From: Alitta virens
Lineage: Eukaryota; Annelida; Polychaeta; Phyllodocida; Nereididae
NCBI GenBank assembly: GCA_932294295.1
Contig: OW028585.1
Location: 25,090,813-25,154,812 of the forward strand
Direction: 5' to 3'
DNA length: 64,000 nucleotides
Part shown: positions 23,104-33,581 of the stretch, piece after piece
Layout: each line of letters starts with the position of its first letter
How positions within the stretch are numbered: position 1 is the stretch's first letter
Notes under the pieces: generated by a model
What the model was told of the DNA's origin: nothing
Databases searched by the model: none
Seen by the model: the letters and a program-made list of their open reading frames with translations, nothing else
Translations under genes and position numbers: made by a program

Positions 23104-23379
23104 TAAGTTAAATATATTATGAAAATATAATTTCCTTAGTAGCTGATATGGAGTTGTTGAAATCTTGTTTCCAGTAAACTTATGCAGAATAAAATTAAAC
23201 CATATAGGATTTAATTTATTTGAGACTCAACAATACGGAGGCAAAACAATAACTTGTATGTATATTGAATAGGGTGCAAGTCAGATAGTCAAAAGCGCCG
23301 ATATGAAAATCATTTTTTAAATCTTAATTAGTTGCTTAGTACAGGCCTACATAGTAACTGACAAAAAGGTAATTTCTGA

Positions 23380-23820
23380 GTCATTCAATGAATACTTTAT
23401 CAATATTGGAAAAAATGTGTGCAAGGATATTTCGAATTGTATCAAATCATTAAAATGCTCCAGCCCTGGGTGGATTTCTCACAGCATTTGCCCTATCTCA
23501 AGAAAATTCCCAGATGTTAACCATTCAATCATACTTGAAAACTCTGTAAATGTGGCATAACAGGAATTTCTCATCAGTTACTTACAGATTATCTATCTAA
23601 TAGATCCCAATATGTTTTATTTGATGGTTATTATTCTGTTCCGATTCTAAATTTATGAATTGTGGAGTGCCCCAAGGCTCTATTTTAGGCCCAATTTTAT
23701 TGGTGCTTTGACTGTAATAGATTCATTCGTGATAATAACATACAAAACATGACTGCTACAATAAATAATGAATTAATCAAGTTAAAGCAAAGCATAGATT
23801 CTAATATCAATATATAAATA
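23380..23820 (+). mobile_element. LINE reverse-transcriptase fragment, degraded
   Basis: Pieces read in different frames: ESFNEYFINIGKNVCK, LLTDYLSNRSQYVLFDGYYS and CGVPQGSILGPIL, the conserved GVPQGSxLGP box of non-LTR RTs. Deletions and frameshifts throughout. Confidence 0.75.
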
Positions 23821-23865
23821 CATTATATTCGATTTTTTCATCAAACAGGCATGAATAGAAGTGAC

Positions 23866-23980
23866 TTCAAGAAATAACATATTCATTGCCAATACAAAGA
23901 AATAACATATTTATTACCAATGCAAAGAAATAACATATTTATTACCAATACAAAGAAATAATTTATGTATTGCCAATTGT
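23866..23980. repeat. ~34-bp tandem repeat, ~3.4 units
   Basis: Units of AAAGAAATAACATATTTATT followed by ACCAATAC, within LINE debris. Confidence 0.85.
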
Positions 23981-24129
23981 GTAAATTCAATAAAATGCTT
24001 AGGAATAATTATTTGGCTTCAAAAAGAAATGCTCCACCACCCTTTGCACAGGACTGTCATAGGAAATTGCATCACATTTTGTACAGGCACGTTTCCTTGA
24101 CGCTAGTGAAGCTCTTGATCAGGTGGATT

Positions 24130-24770
24130 GTTATAAGATAAGATAAGATAAGATAAGATAAGATAAGATAAAACTTTATTTATAGTCGGAGGTGCAAGAC
24201 AAAACAATAAAACATTAGCTATAAAGCTTTTTGCTGACTGGTAAAAATGACAATAACAATGAAAGAAGATATATATACAGATGATTAGAATGAGATTATG
24301 ACTTAACTACACAATGATCATAAATTATTTTGCTGACAGATTATACATGATCAACAAATACACCTTTCTAAGGAATAACAACGTCTTAATAAATCTTTGA
24401 ACTTAGCTAAATCATCTACTTGTTTTAGTTCAACAGGTAAGGAATTCCAAATCAAAGCTCCTTGATATATAATAGATCTGAAACCATATTGCATAGTGTT
24501 GTAAACAGACTTCACTAGCTTAAGATTGTCTCTCATCTCATATGGCGTAATCTGCCTAGTGAAGAATGAACTTGTCATAGGTTTTGCCATGTCATGGAGT
24601 ACTTTGTACACAAATTCCACTAGACTAGTTTTCCTTGTTACATAAAGCATTTTTTTGCATGTTCTTTCTAGCAGGTGGTATCGGCTATCATAATCATTGC
24701 GAACTAATCGTATTGCTCTTTCATTTAGTTTCTCAAGTTTCCTGTTTTGTCCTATGGTGTTATCAGCTCT
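24130..24770 (-). mobile_element. LINE 3' end, minus strand, with (ATAAG)n tail
   Basis: The minus-strand frame 24650-24351 reads ITPYEMRDNLKLVKSVY and YQGALIWNSLPVELK, the usual C-terminal box of CR1-like LINEs. Upstream, 24740-24655 reads LNERAIRLVRNDYDSRY. The element ends in a pentanucleotide tail (AGATA repeats, 24133-24172), typical of a non-LTR 3' terminus. Confidence 0.8.
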
Positions 24771-24779
24771 TTAGTGATT

Positions 24780-25870
24780 ATTATTTAAGAGACACCAGAA
24801 CTCAGTGTACCTTCGATGTCTTATTAATTTGTACACCAAACAGAAACTGCGAGTCCAGTGGAATGACGTCATATAAGAGGAATTCTCTGCATACAATGAG
24901 GTCAAGCAGGGAGGTCTCCTTTCTCCCACTTTGTTAAGTACGTATATTCTTGAACTGATCACGAATCTGCGAGAGTGTGGAGAAGGTTGCTATGTTGGAC
25001 CTTATTTGTGTGGCATCTGGGCATATGCAGATTATGTGTGCTTGATCTCACCCAGTCTCCAAGGTCTCAAGACATGATACATCAGTTTTTGAGGAGTATA
25101 AAAAAAATCTATCGGAATAATATTAATGGTGCAAAGAGTCAACTCCTAAAGTCTTCATCGTAATAACAGGCAACTGACGACCCTCCGGTACAGGTAGAAG
25201 TTGGAGATGGCCTAGTGATTGGTGTGTCCGGTGCGATTCATCTCGGACATATCGTGTACTCCAATCCTCTCCAAGATGACCAAGACAGGAATCTGTCTTC
25301 CAACAGACAATTCAACATCTTAGTTTCATTGGAATCCTCCACGAGTTAAGTGCGAATTATTCAACATGTACTGCACTTCTTATTATGGAATTCAGTTATG
25401 CGATTTGAGCACGATACAAAGGTACCATGTGACTTACAGGAAAAACATATGTTGTTGTTGATGGGATTACCATAAAGGGCACATTGTTCACTCTGTTTCA
25501 CTCATGTATGTATCGGACGATTTATAAAATTTGCTACTGTGTGCCTCTCCCATGATTTTTCTGCAATGAGGTTCATCTTCAAGAATTCGCTGAAGTATGC
25601 CAGCTCTGTCTTTGCAAAGAACTGCAAGTGTGCTGGTATGCTGACTGACTATACAGAGATAAATGTCGTAGACTGAAGGGGTAAGCCTCCCTTGACTCCA
25701 TGGTGACTGATGAAATTATCTTAGAAGTTTTCAACAGTCAATTTGTAATACAAGAATCAATTCTGTCACCTACTCAGTTGAAAGATCTTATGTTTCTCTT
25801 GTGTACAGTATAATTTTTATCATAATCATGTAACTATTTTGTAAAATTTTCTTATTTCAATTTCTTTGTA
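24780..25870 (+). mobile_element. LINE RT fragment, plus strand
   Basis: Shifted frames give VKQGGLLSPTLLSTYI, then WAYADYVCLISPSLQGL (a catalytic YADD changed to YADY), and later NSLKYASSVFAKNCKC. Related to 17560-18290. Several stops; inactive. Confidence 0.75.
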
Positions 25871-25909
25871 CATGATTGTCATAGAACGAATAAACATAAT
25901 AATAAATAA

Positions 25910-26460
25910 ATAATTAATGCAAAATTGAAATGGGAAATACAATCTCAATACATAAGAAATAAAATAGCTAAAGGGGTCGGAATATTTTCAAAAGCTAAAA
26001 TATATCACAATAGGCCTACTGTGAAAACTTTATGTAATACTTATGATATTGTCTTGTTCTTTCTTACTTGTCATATGGTATTGACGTCTGGGGTTCTATG
26101 ACACAACCTTATTCATTACCTTTATTTAAGCTACTGAAGAAACTTCTGAGAATTATATCTTCCCTCCCATTATTTAGCTCCATCTATGCCCCTATTTTAG
26201 TCTTTTTTTAAAAATCTTACCTCTGTACAAACTGCATGTCTCGAAAATAATAACTTTATGTATGATGTTGGTAGAAATATGTTTCCAAAGGTTAAAAACT
26301 GAAATGTTTGTAAAAAAAGTAAATATATAAAATATACATGATATTACCCCGCGTAATATATGTTTATTTAGAGCACCTCTGTTCAGAAATGCCACACTAC
26401 AAAGAAATATAAAAAGGAGTTGCAATGTACAATCTTTTATGCAGTAGTAAAATAATTTCA
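25910..26460 (+). mobile_element. LINE RT C-terminal remnant
   Basis: Reads KIAKGVGIFSKAKIYHN near 25960, followed by damaged thumb and C-terminal segments (ITPRNICLFRAPLFRNAT near 26350). Frameshifted. Confidence 0.6.
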
Positions 26461-26774
26461 GCATATTGCTGACTGCTAAGACGGTTTAAAATGTCACTAC
26501 TGAACAGATGCAGTAAATTTCAAAATTACGCACAGTCACTTAGATTTTGAATCGCACCTTCGATATTTAAATAATATTCCCTGTAAAAAGACGAGAATAA
26601 AGACAGCCATTTCATCATTTCTTATATGGACTAAAGATGCCCGTTGCTTGAACTGAGTTTGACTTAAATTTCTCGACCTAAAAAACAGCCGGATGGGAAG
26701 GGGGGGGGGCGGTCAAAGGCAGTAGTTCTAGGCACCATCATGTCAGCTACTTTTACGAAGTTTCTGGTCACCAT

Positions 26775-26925
26775 ATGGTTCCAACCACTGGGTTGCAGGT
26801 TCAATGTCCGGTTGAGCCTATGTTGGATGACTGTTTCATCCCATTGCCATGGTCCCTGCCTAATTAGCCCATCAGGTGCACAAATACAGGATGTAAAGCC
26901 CTAATCCACCACCCACCCACGCTGG
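26775..26925 (+). mobile_element. SINE family 1, partial
   Basis: Matches 9640-9775: CCAACCACTGGGTTGCAGGT, GAGCCTATGTTGGATGACTG and ATACAGGATGTAAAGCCC. Lies in intron 1 of the decayed lectin gene. Confidence 0.75.
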
Positions 26926-27070
26926 TCACTAATTTCCTTGTAATATAGCAAGTATTAATTCACTTACCAGCAGATGCTAAAGCAACCAAGAGCGCAATGC
27001 CCAGGATCAAAAGTTTCATGGTGTTGAATAATTTGTCGCTGACAGACTTGTAGCTTCAAAATATTTCCAC

Positions 27071-27093
27071 TGTATTTATTGGAAATGTTATCA
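27071..27093 (-). promoter_or_regulatory. TATA-like box and GATA motif of decayed paralogue
   Basis: Minus strand: TGATAA at 27093-27088 and AATAAATACA at 27080-27071, 69-74 and ~52-61 nt upstream of the ATG at 27019. Spacing matches the intact gene at 4385-4364. Confidence 0.45.
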
Positions 27094-27099
27094 GATATT

Positions 27100-27534
27100 G
27101 TGACAAGGGTCCTGCTTGTCTTATGGAAGTGATGACGAATTGTATTGATTGTGCCCCATATTCGTATATTTTATGGTGTATTGTATTCTGGGGCGTCGAT
27201 TTCTATTGCCGGGTGGGGCCCCCGGGGGGGATGCAGGCCTAAGTACTTCAGTCAGTCACACTGCGACTTTATGATTTGCGTAAAGTGGCTGCAGTTAATG
27301 CGCGGACACTTGTCAAGAGATAAAACAATGCTGGTTGATGCCAAACTATTTTTAGATGCATTTAATTGTACTGGTATGTGATATGAAGTGTAAAACTTCT
27401 TAACACAAATATTCCTAAGAAAAGTGTGTAAAAAAAAAGGATTTTCATTGTGGATTTCAGGGGAGGATGATTGCATTGATCATCCCCCCCTTCCCAAAAC
27501 GTGGGGGGTATATATATATATAAAAAGAAGCAGC
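27100..27534. other. Intergenic, no gene recognised
   Basis: Includes G- and C-rich tracts (27205-27230, 27484-27510). Short frames only, none with a domain. Confidence 0.4.
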
Positions 27535-27650
27535 GGTGTGGCCTTATGGTTAAGACATCCGCTAATTCCACATTTGCTAGCTTTGCTGAAGGGCCGGGAA
27601 CTCGGGTTCGGTTGCAGGCACAGGCACTCTTCATGAGCTACATCCCAGCT
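27535..27650 (+). mobile_element. SINE family 2, 5' fragment
   Basis: GTGTGGCCTTATGGTTAAGA, CATCCGCTAATTCCACATTT and CACTCTTCATGAGCTACATC match 10459-10565. The box B region is diverged. Confidence 0.75.
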
Positions 27651-27654
27651 GTCC

Positions 27655-27765
27655 AGGGTTCTAGATATTTTCTTGGATATAGCTTCAATGTGATGAGTCC
27701 ATTTCAAATATTTGTCTATAACTATACCCAAAAGTTAAATCTATCAACAAATTCTATGTCGACCC
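27655..27765 (-). mobile_element. LINE fragment related to 29936-30050
   Basis: The minus-strand frame reads GIVIDKYLKWTHHIEAISKK, as does the LINE at 28640-30500. Short isolated piece. Confidence 0.75.
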
Positions 27766-28039
27766 AGTAGCAATGACAAAATATATTGGAATTGTTTCTC
27801 ATCATCTGCTGGATACCCTGTTTCACCAAAGGAAATCATTGGGGTTACTCTTTGACAGTGCAAGGATGTCCATTTATGTACGTAGCTGTTGTAATTGTAC
27901 AATAATATATGTATATGATGAATGTATCTTGAAAACGTCAATAAAATATTATATGTAACAAAAATGTACGATTTTGTGGCTCTCAGAGGTTTCATCGCCA
28001 GTCTACTGGCATGTGCGCACTTTTCTAGGAATGCATTAT

Positions 28040-28552
28040 GTTCCTCCACTTTCTTGGGTCATGTTGTTGATGGTGGTTCCATGAGGCTTGACTTCCAGAT
28101 AGTGGAAGCCATCACCCAATTTCTTTCACCTATATATACGTGTGTTCCTGATCTTCAATGCTTCAACAGATTATTAACCAATTGGGCAAGTTTATCCCTC
28201 ACTTGGCCACACTAAACGCACCACCGATGCAATTGCTCAGAAAGGATACTGAGTGGCTCTGGGGTCTTAATCAGGAGAAATCGTTTGCTGAAATCAAGGC
28301 AGCACTGGCAAGCCCCCTGTTTTAGATACTTACGACCCGACATTGCCCACCATAATTGCTGCTGATGTTTCAACATTGGGGATTGGAGCAGTCCTCATGC
28401 GTGTCCACAACGATATCAGACGACCAGTTGGTTTTGCATCACGATCACTTACGGATGCAGAGCGAAACTATGCAGTTATCGAGAAAAAAGCTCTCACTAT
28501 TACCTGGGCATGTGACAGCTTCTCGGACTATTGTTTATTGTTAATTGAATAA
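28040..28552 (+). mobile_element. Ty3/Gypsy pol fragment (RT end to RNase H)
   Basis: TFLGHVVDGGSMRLD and the following AITQFLSP and LGKFIPHLA are the end of a Gypsy RT. 28343-28552 reads AADVSTLGIGAVLM, RPVGFASRSLTDAERNYAVI and EKKALTITWAC, the RNase H domain. Frameshifted near 28320; no LTRs seen. Confidence 0.85.
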
Positions 28553-29229
28553 AGCTACTCTTCCCAAAGGCTTAATGACATGCCGCTTTAGGGAAGAGTA
28601 TACAGTTATAAATGTAATGTAATAAAAGGAAATTTGTGTAAATGTAGAAAATTATGACAAGCAATTTTGATTTGTAGGCCTATTAAATTTGCATGAGTAA
28701 CAATTTGGTATATTGCATTCTTCAATATAAGCCTCAACTGTCTTCTTTTTCACATATAATTTAAAACCGTGGAAGCTATGTGTGTTTATTTTTTCTTTAA
28801 ATATACTTGGCATATTGTTTAATGTTTTAGGACAGGTATAGGAGATACTGTGTCTGGCAAATTCATGTCTCACAGCGGGTAGCTTTATATTGTTGATATG
28901 TCTGGTTACAGGAGAAAATACAAAATTTTAAAGCATATCTGTGGGTTTTATTTTCTAGATTTGTTTTCATTTCATTTGTGAAGTAATGAGGTAACAATGA
29001 GTTTTCAAATTTAAAGCAAAATTGATAGTCTTGCAGTGCACATAGATCTTTAATTTTTAAATAATTTAATTTTCAAAAAAGCTCAGTGGTTTGGGCTCTG
29101 TAATGGCTCTTGGAGATGATACGCATGGCACTTTTCTGAAGAGATGTTAATTTCTTAGATTTCCAGCCCCATATCTTAGATTTCCAGCCTCGTATCATTA
29201 ATCCATAATTCAGATGAGGAAGTATTAAG

Positions 29230-29235
<6 letters not shown>

Positions 29236-29285
<50 letters not shown>
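29236..29285. repeat. (TA)n microsatellite
   Basis: About 25 TA units. Confidence 0.95.
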
Positions 29286-29286
<1 letters not shown>

Positions 29287-29289
29287 TAG

Positions 29290-29880
29290 GCCAGTTTCTC
29301 AGAGTTTCCTTAAAAATAAATGAATGATATTATCTCCCAAGTGACATAATATAAGAGACTATGACCTCTGGTCCTGGATGACGAGTGGCCCCCTGAATGT
29401 CACTGCTTGTGTGTGCATGTCTGTATATATATATGTTTGTGTTGTATGGCTTTTATGGTTGGTGCTATGTCTTGTACTTTGTAATTAATGTACGATGACA
29501 GGTGCTCGTTCTTGTGTTTTATTTTTTTCCATTTATATTGTACATTTGTAGATATTATAGGAGATGATTGTTTTTAATTATCGTACTATTTAGTGACTGA
29601 GTTCAATGTGTATTTATGTGTAGAAACATTACAATATTTTGGAGACTACATACATAGCTCTTTAACAATCAGTATTATTTTAACATGTGATTTTTACATT
29701 ATGGTGCATATTAAAATATTCATTGTGTATATTTATTATAGCTTCATGTTGTATCATTCTTGCATTGCTTTCTTTAGTTTTCTTTCTGCTATTCTATTGT
29801 ACATACTTGATGTTTTTTATGTTTTAACTTGACGCATGTATCTTTTTGACATGGATTTGTCAATAAAAGTTTATATATTT
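29290..29880 (+). mobile_element. Probable LINE 3' UTR inserted in another LINE
   Basis: Non-coding, T/G-rich sequence ending GGATTTGTCAATAAAAG then an AT-rich tail. It resembles the end of the LINE at 41560-43165 (GCTTGTCAATAAAACG). It interrupts the minus-strand LINE at this place. Confidence 0.5.
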
Positions 29881-30500
29881 ATATTTTAAGAAGTGCCTTC
29901 AAAGGAAGTTGTTGTTTTATCTTTTTCATGATTCCCAGGGTTCTAGATATTTTCTTGGATATTGCTTCAATGTGATGAGTCCATTTCAAATGTTTGTCTA
30001 TAACTATACCCAAAAAGTTAAATATATCTACAAATTCTATCTTCATGCCATTTATGAATAATTCTGGATGCTGTATTTTCTTTTGTGGTGTGTGGAATAG
30101 CATTGCTTTGGTTTTTCTACATTTAAAGAGAGTTTGTTCACTTTTAGCCAGTCAGATATTGATTGTAATTCATTATTTAATATTTCAGGATTGTTTGTGA
30201 AGTCCGAATTTATATTTGTGAATAGTGTGTAGTCTGCATACAGTAAAGGTTAAAATTTTTGAGTCGCATTAACTATGTCGTTTACTTAGAAAAGGAAAAG
30301 AAAGTGCCTAAGTATGGAACCCTGCGGTACGCCACATTTGATTATTGAATGATTAGAAGAGATATCGCCATAATTTACATATTGAATCCTGTTATTTAAA
30401 AAGCTTGTTAGTAGATTCTTTTTGTGAATGGGTATCACCTTTGCTATCTGTAGTATATCTGGAAAGAAACCCTGTTCAAATATCATATTCATAAATTTTG

Positions 30501-31314
30501 ATAATATACTAGCAATTTCATATTTTATGTATTTAAGTATTTTATTGCTTATGTTGTCTGCACCTTTGTTGACTTTACGTACATGATCTCAAATTTACTG
30601 TTGAAATAAATCGTAAGCCACTCGTGCCGCTCCTGTTTTAAACAGATCTCTCAAACTTGCAAATTTGCATACTCAGGTTCCGACTGCGTCTAATGCACTA
30701 CAATCCATCAGTTGTGTATGTACATGGGAAAAATAACTGCACAGTCCGATGGTCCGCAGCCGTTTCGTTTTTTGCCTACAGATTGGTTCATGCCACAATT
30801 GAATTCAGAAGCCAATCTGTCCACGAGTGAGGGAATATAAAAATATACCACATATACACTTGGGTCTTATTTATATCCCGCAATTTTCACTTTTAGTTGA
30901 GCCAGCTGGCTATGCATTCATGTGGTATAAAAAAAATTCATGAATATTAATTTTTGCCATTAACCAATCAGAGCATTGCATGACTCAGCAACGTCATCAT
31001 CTCAAAACTTTCCAGGACCTTTTCAGATTTATAAAGGAATTTACGAATGATATATACAAACCAGTTGTTACATATTTTTTGTTATGAGACAAGTTGATAA
31101 GATTATGAATGATGAGCAGCACCCTTTATTTAATGATACATTGTTAAGATATGGAAGAAGGTTAGCCCTGACAGTACAACATACAAATAGGTATAATCTT
31201 TTTTATGCAGTAGCATAAGAGTCTATATAATGTTATGTCAAATTAATTTATCTTATCTTAATTGATTACATCAGCAGTGTAGTGGTTTTATGTTGAAATA
31301 GCTAATTTATGAAT
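30501..31314. other. Intergenic, LINE debris, no gene
   Basis: 30500-30620 continues the minus-strand LINE at low similarity. The rest shows no recognisable feature. Confidence 0.4.
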
Positions 31315-31850
31315 AAAGATATGTAATAGCAATCAGCCGTGACCGTTATGTCAATTGCTATTAGCATTTTGAATGATGAAAATAATGGGGTAAATCATGT
31401 TTTTTCATCATTGATCAAAAGCATGAATTGAAACTCTGAATTTCAACTGATTCCTGGTTATTATGCGTATTAATATATACAATTAAGTATTTCATATACA
31501 GAATAGCAATCTGCCATGACTGTTATGTCAATTGCTATTAGCATTTTGAATGATACAAAGAATGGGGTAAATCATGCTTTTTCATCATTGATAAATATGT
31601 AAATATTAAAGAAGGATATTGTCTATAATTTGTTTTGATCATGGAAATCCAGTTATTATATAAATTATTAATATTTGTTGTTGTTTTTTCTGAAAATAAT
31701 CCAACTGGGATTAAAATTGCATGTTCCATATGCTTTCTCATTCATCTGTCTTATATTATACATCTATATGACTTACTTAATTGTTTATATTTCATTTTAT
31801 ATAAATTATGAAATATATACAATTAAGTTATTCATATAGGCTAGATGTAT
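31315..31850. repeat. Rearranged core of the large GC-ended elements
   Basis: Two tandem copies (31320-31470, 31502-31620) of the AATAGCAATCTGCCGTGACC / TGTCAATTGCTATTAGCA core found at 13480 and 47755, followed by an inverted piece (AATAATCCAACTGGGATT, 31690). Confidence 0.75.
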
Positions 31851-31910
31851 ATATATAGTATAGAATAAGATAGATGGATGAGAAACCATATAAAGCTGCA
31901 AATAGTACAA

Positions 31911-32018
31911 TTGGCCGTTTAGGTAGGTGGCCGTTTTATCCTTTGGCCGTCTTGGTATGGTGGCCGTTTTTGCGATTGGCCGTCCTGGTATATTGGCCGT
32001 TTTATATTTGGCCGTTTT
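31911..32018. repeat. TGGCCGT-rich short repeat cluster
   Basis: Six or seven TTGGCCGT units at 15-20 bp spacing, alternating TTTTGG and CCTGGTATA linkers. Confidence 0.75.
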
Positions 32019-32042
32019 GACCAGACCCCATCTATACGAGTG

Positions 32043-32200
32043 TTGGTCATGTCGTCATCACCCATTATCGCCACATGGCCAACTCGTCAACAAAAAAGCA
32101 AACTCGCTACCACTTGTGACAATGCCGTCATTAGGGCTAGTGAACTCGTCATCATAGTTAAAATCGTCAACGAAACTAGTGAAGTCGTCATTAAAATAAT
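32043..32200. repeat. CGTCA-motif cluster
   Basis: At least eight CGTCA units, including GTGAACTCGTCATCA, which recurs inside the inverted repeat at 33270. Likely a diverged relative of that element. Confidence 0.65.
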
Positions 32201-32249
32201 TATATCTTACATACATGAGGACGCCACTGCACACTGCAATGCAGTGCAG

Positions 32250-32992
32250 TGCTGCTACCATTTATATTAGTATTCTCAGGCTATAACAAATTCACAACAC
32301 AAAAAGTAAACTTTCAGAAGTTTATTGAAATTATTGTGGTGCACAGCAAGTTAAAATGCACAAATTACAGTCCTAGATCCTTTCAATTTCCCACTTTAGA
32401 TATGCGTTTCAATAATTGTTTAACATTTAGTTCTCCTTCATCGTATTCATACCAGGCGTTCAGCAGTTCCTAATCTCGGATTTTCACATATTGTTGGCGT
32501 CTTCTTTTCTACATTATCATAATATATTATCATAATTATCCAATATAAATGCAAACATATCATGTATATATCTATACACACACATCCATAAAAATAAACT
32601 AGCAGAATCTGCCAGATACTAATTATTCAAAGGTTTATCATAATGCATTCATTTCTTTAGTGTAATGCATATATATATAATATAATTACACATTATGTAA
32701 CATTACAATCAATACCATTTAATTAAATGTTAAAGTTACCAGAATATTACATTCTCTATGTTGCCAGCCATTACACTTGTCACAACACAGGGCATTGTGA
32801 TCATGTACTTAGCATGTGACTGTGTTGTCTGTCACAAAGAGGTGAGTCCAAAAGGTAAATGCGAAACTTTGCGTTTGAATGCCATATTATCTTATGCATG
32901 TATTCAGAACAGAATCACAACATGTGATGATAAGCCTTTCCAGCTCCAGTTTTTATATTTTCCTATGGCTGCAGGGAATTGTAATTAGAAAC
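32250..32992. other. Intergenic, no gene recognised
   Basis: AT-rich. A 76-codon frame at 32758-32988 is unsupported. Confidence 0.4.
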
Positions 32993-33581
32993 AAAAGAAA
33001 ATACAATTGTTTCTAGCTTGCTTTTATTGTGTAAGAGGAAATACAATAGAATCGGGGTTTAAAAGGGTGATAATAAGTTTTGTGTATTTACAATCAAGCA
33101 AGTTTTGTGTATACAATCAGGCCAGATGAGTTGTGAAGTGTCAAGCATCGAGCTTAATTTCAATTAACAAGTACAATTGCGACTTTGATGACGAGTTTAT
33201 CAATCGTTGACGACTTTACCAGCTCCGTTGACGACTTTACCAGCTCCGATGAGGGCTACAGTGAACTCGTCATCAAGTCAAATCGTCATCTGGCGAAATC
33301 GTCATCAAAAAAGTCAAATAGTCATCGGAGCTGGTAAAGTCGTCAACGGAGCTGGTAAAGTCGTCAACGATTGTTAACTCGTCATCAAAGTCGCAATTGT
33401 ACTTGTTAATTGAAATTAAGCTCGATGCTTGACACTTCACAACTCATCTGGCCTGATTGTATACACAAAACTTGCTTGATTGTAAGTACACAAAACTTAT
33501 TATCACCCTTTTAAACCCCGATTCTATTGTATTTCCTCTTACACAATAAAAGCAAGCTAGAAACAATTGTATTTTCTTTTA
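32993..33581. mobile_element. 589-bp foldback element, 260-bp inverted arms
   Basis: Arms 32993-33252 and 33322-33581 are almost perfectly complementary, with a 69-bp spacer. The outer ends read AAAAGAAAATACAATTGTTT. The inner arms contain GTTGACGACTTTACCAGCTC twice on each side. The spacer carries further CGTCATC units. No coding capacity. Confidence 0.92.

Larger units (their letters stand above)
19437..23104 (+). mobile_element. Ngaro/PAT-type tyrosine-recombinase retrotransposon
   Basis: A 3.67-kb element with split direct repeats in the order A1 (19437-19559), coding region, B1 (22311-22403), A2 (22404-22526), B2 (23011-23103). A1 and A2 differ at about one base; B1 and B2 at a few. This A1-ORFs-B1A2-B2 layout with RT, RNase H and a tyrosine recombinase is diagnostic of the PAT/Ngaro branch of DIRS-order elements. 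No methyltransferase-like segment separates RNase H from the recombinase. Frameshifts and stops make it defective. It lies in intron 1 of the decayed lectin gene. Confidence 0.88.
15996..27019 (-). pseudogene. Decayed SUEL-lectin paralogue lacking CBM14
   Basis: Exons recognisable on the minus strand: signal peptide 27019-26968 (MKLLILGIALLVALASA; 52 bp, same as the intact gene), linker 19396-19349 (APKDAGKPAVEKAKNE), linker 19119-19090 (VAGKTEPKPA), first lectin exon from 17323 (EVRRQSTGCQRNNNAPD), second lectin exon 16441-16336 (VRGICGGLSSCEI...FGENPC...KYLQ) and last exon 16037-15996 (VGYSCVKAASKEV-stop). No CBM14 exon was found in 17324-19089. The first lectin exon loses similarity after ~17255 and runs into a stop at 17204-17202 with no YGR segment. 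Intron 1 has grown to 7.6 kb and holds a Ngaro/PAT element and LINEs; a LINE also sits between 17323 and 19090. The terminal exons are clean, so decay may be recent or a short transcript may persist. Confidence 0.8.
28640..30500 (-). mobile_element. LINE, minus strand, interrupted
   Basis: Running right to left: CGVPQGSILRHFLFLF (RT box, near 30310), FVDIFNFLGIVIDKHLKWTH and AISKKISRTLGIMKKIK (30050-29900), then RHEFARHSISYTCPKTLNN (28873 onwards, C-terminal box). The middle is split by an (AT)n tract and a plus-strand insertion (29236-29880). Catalytic core lost. Confidence 0.75.
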
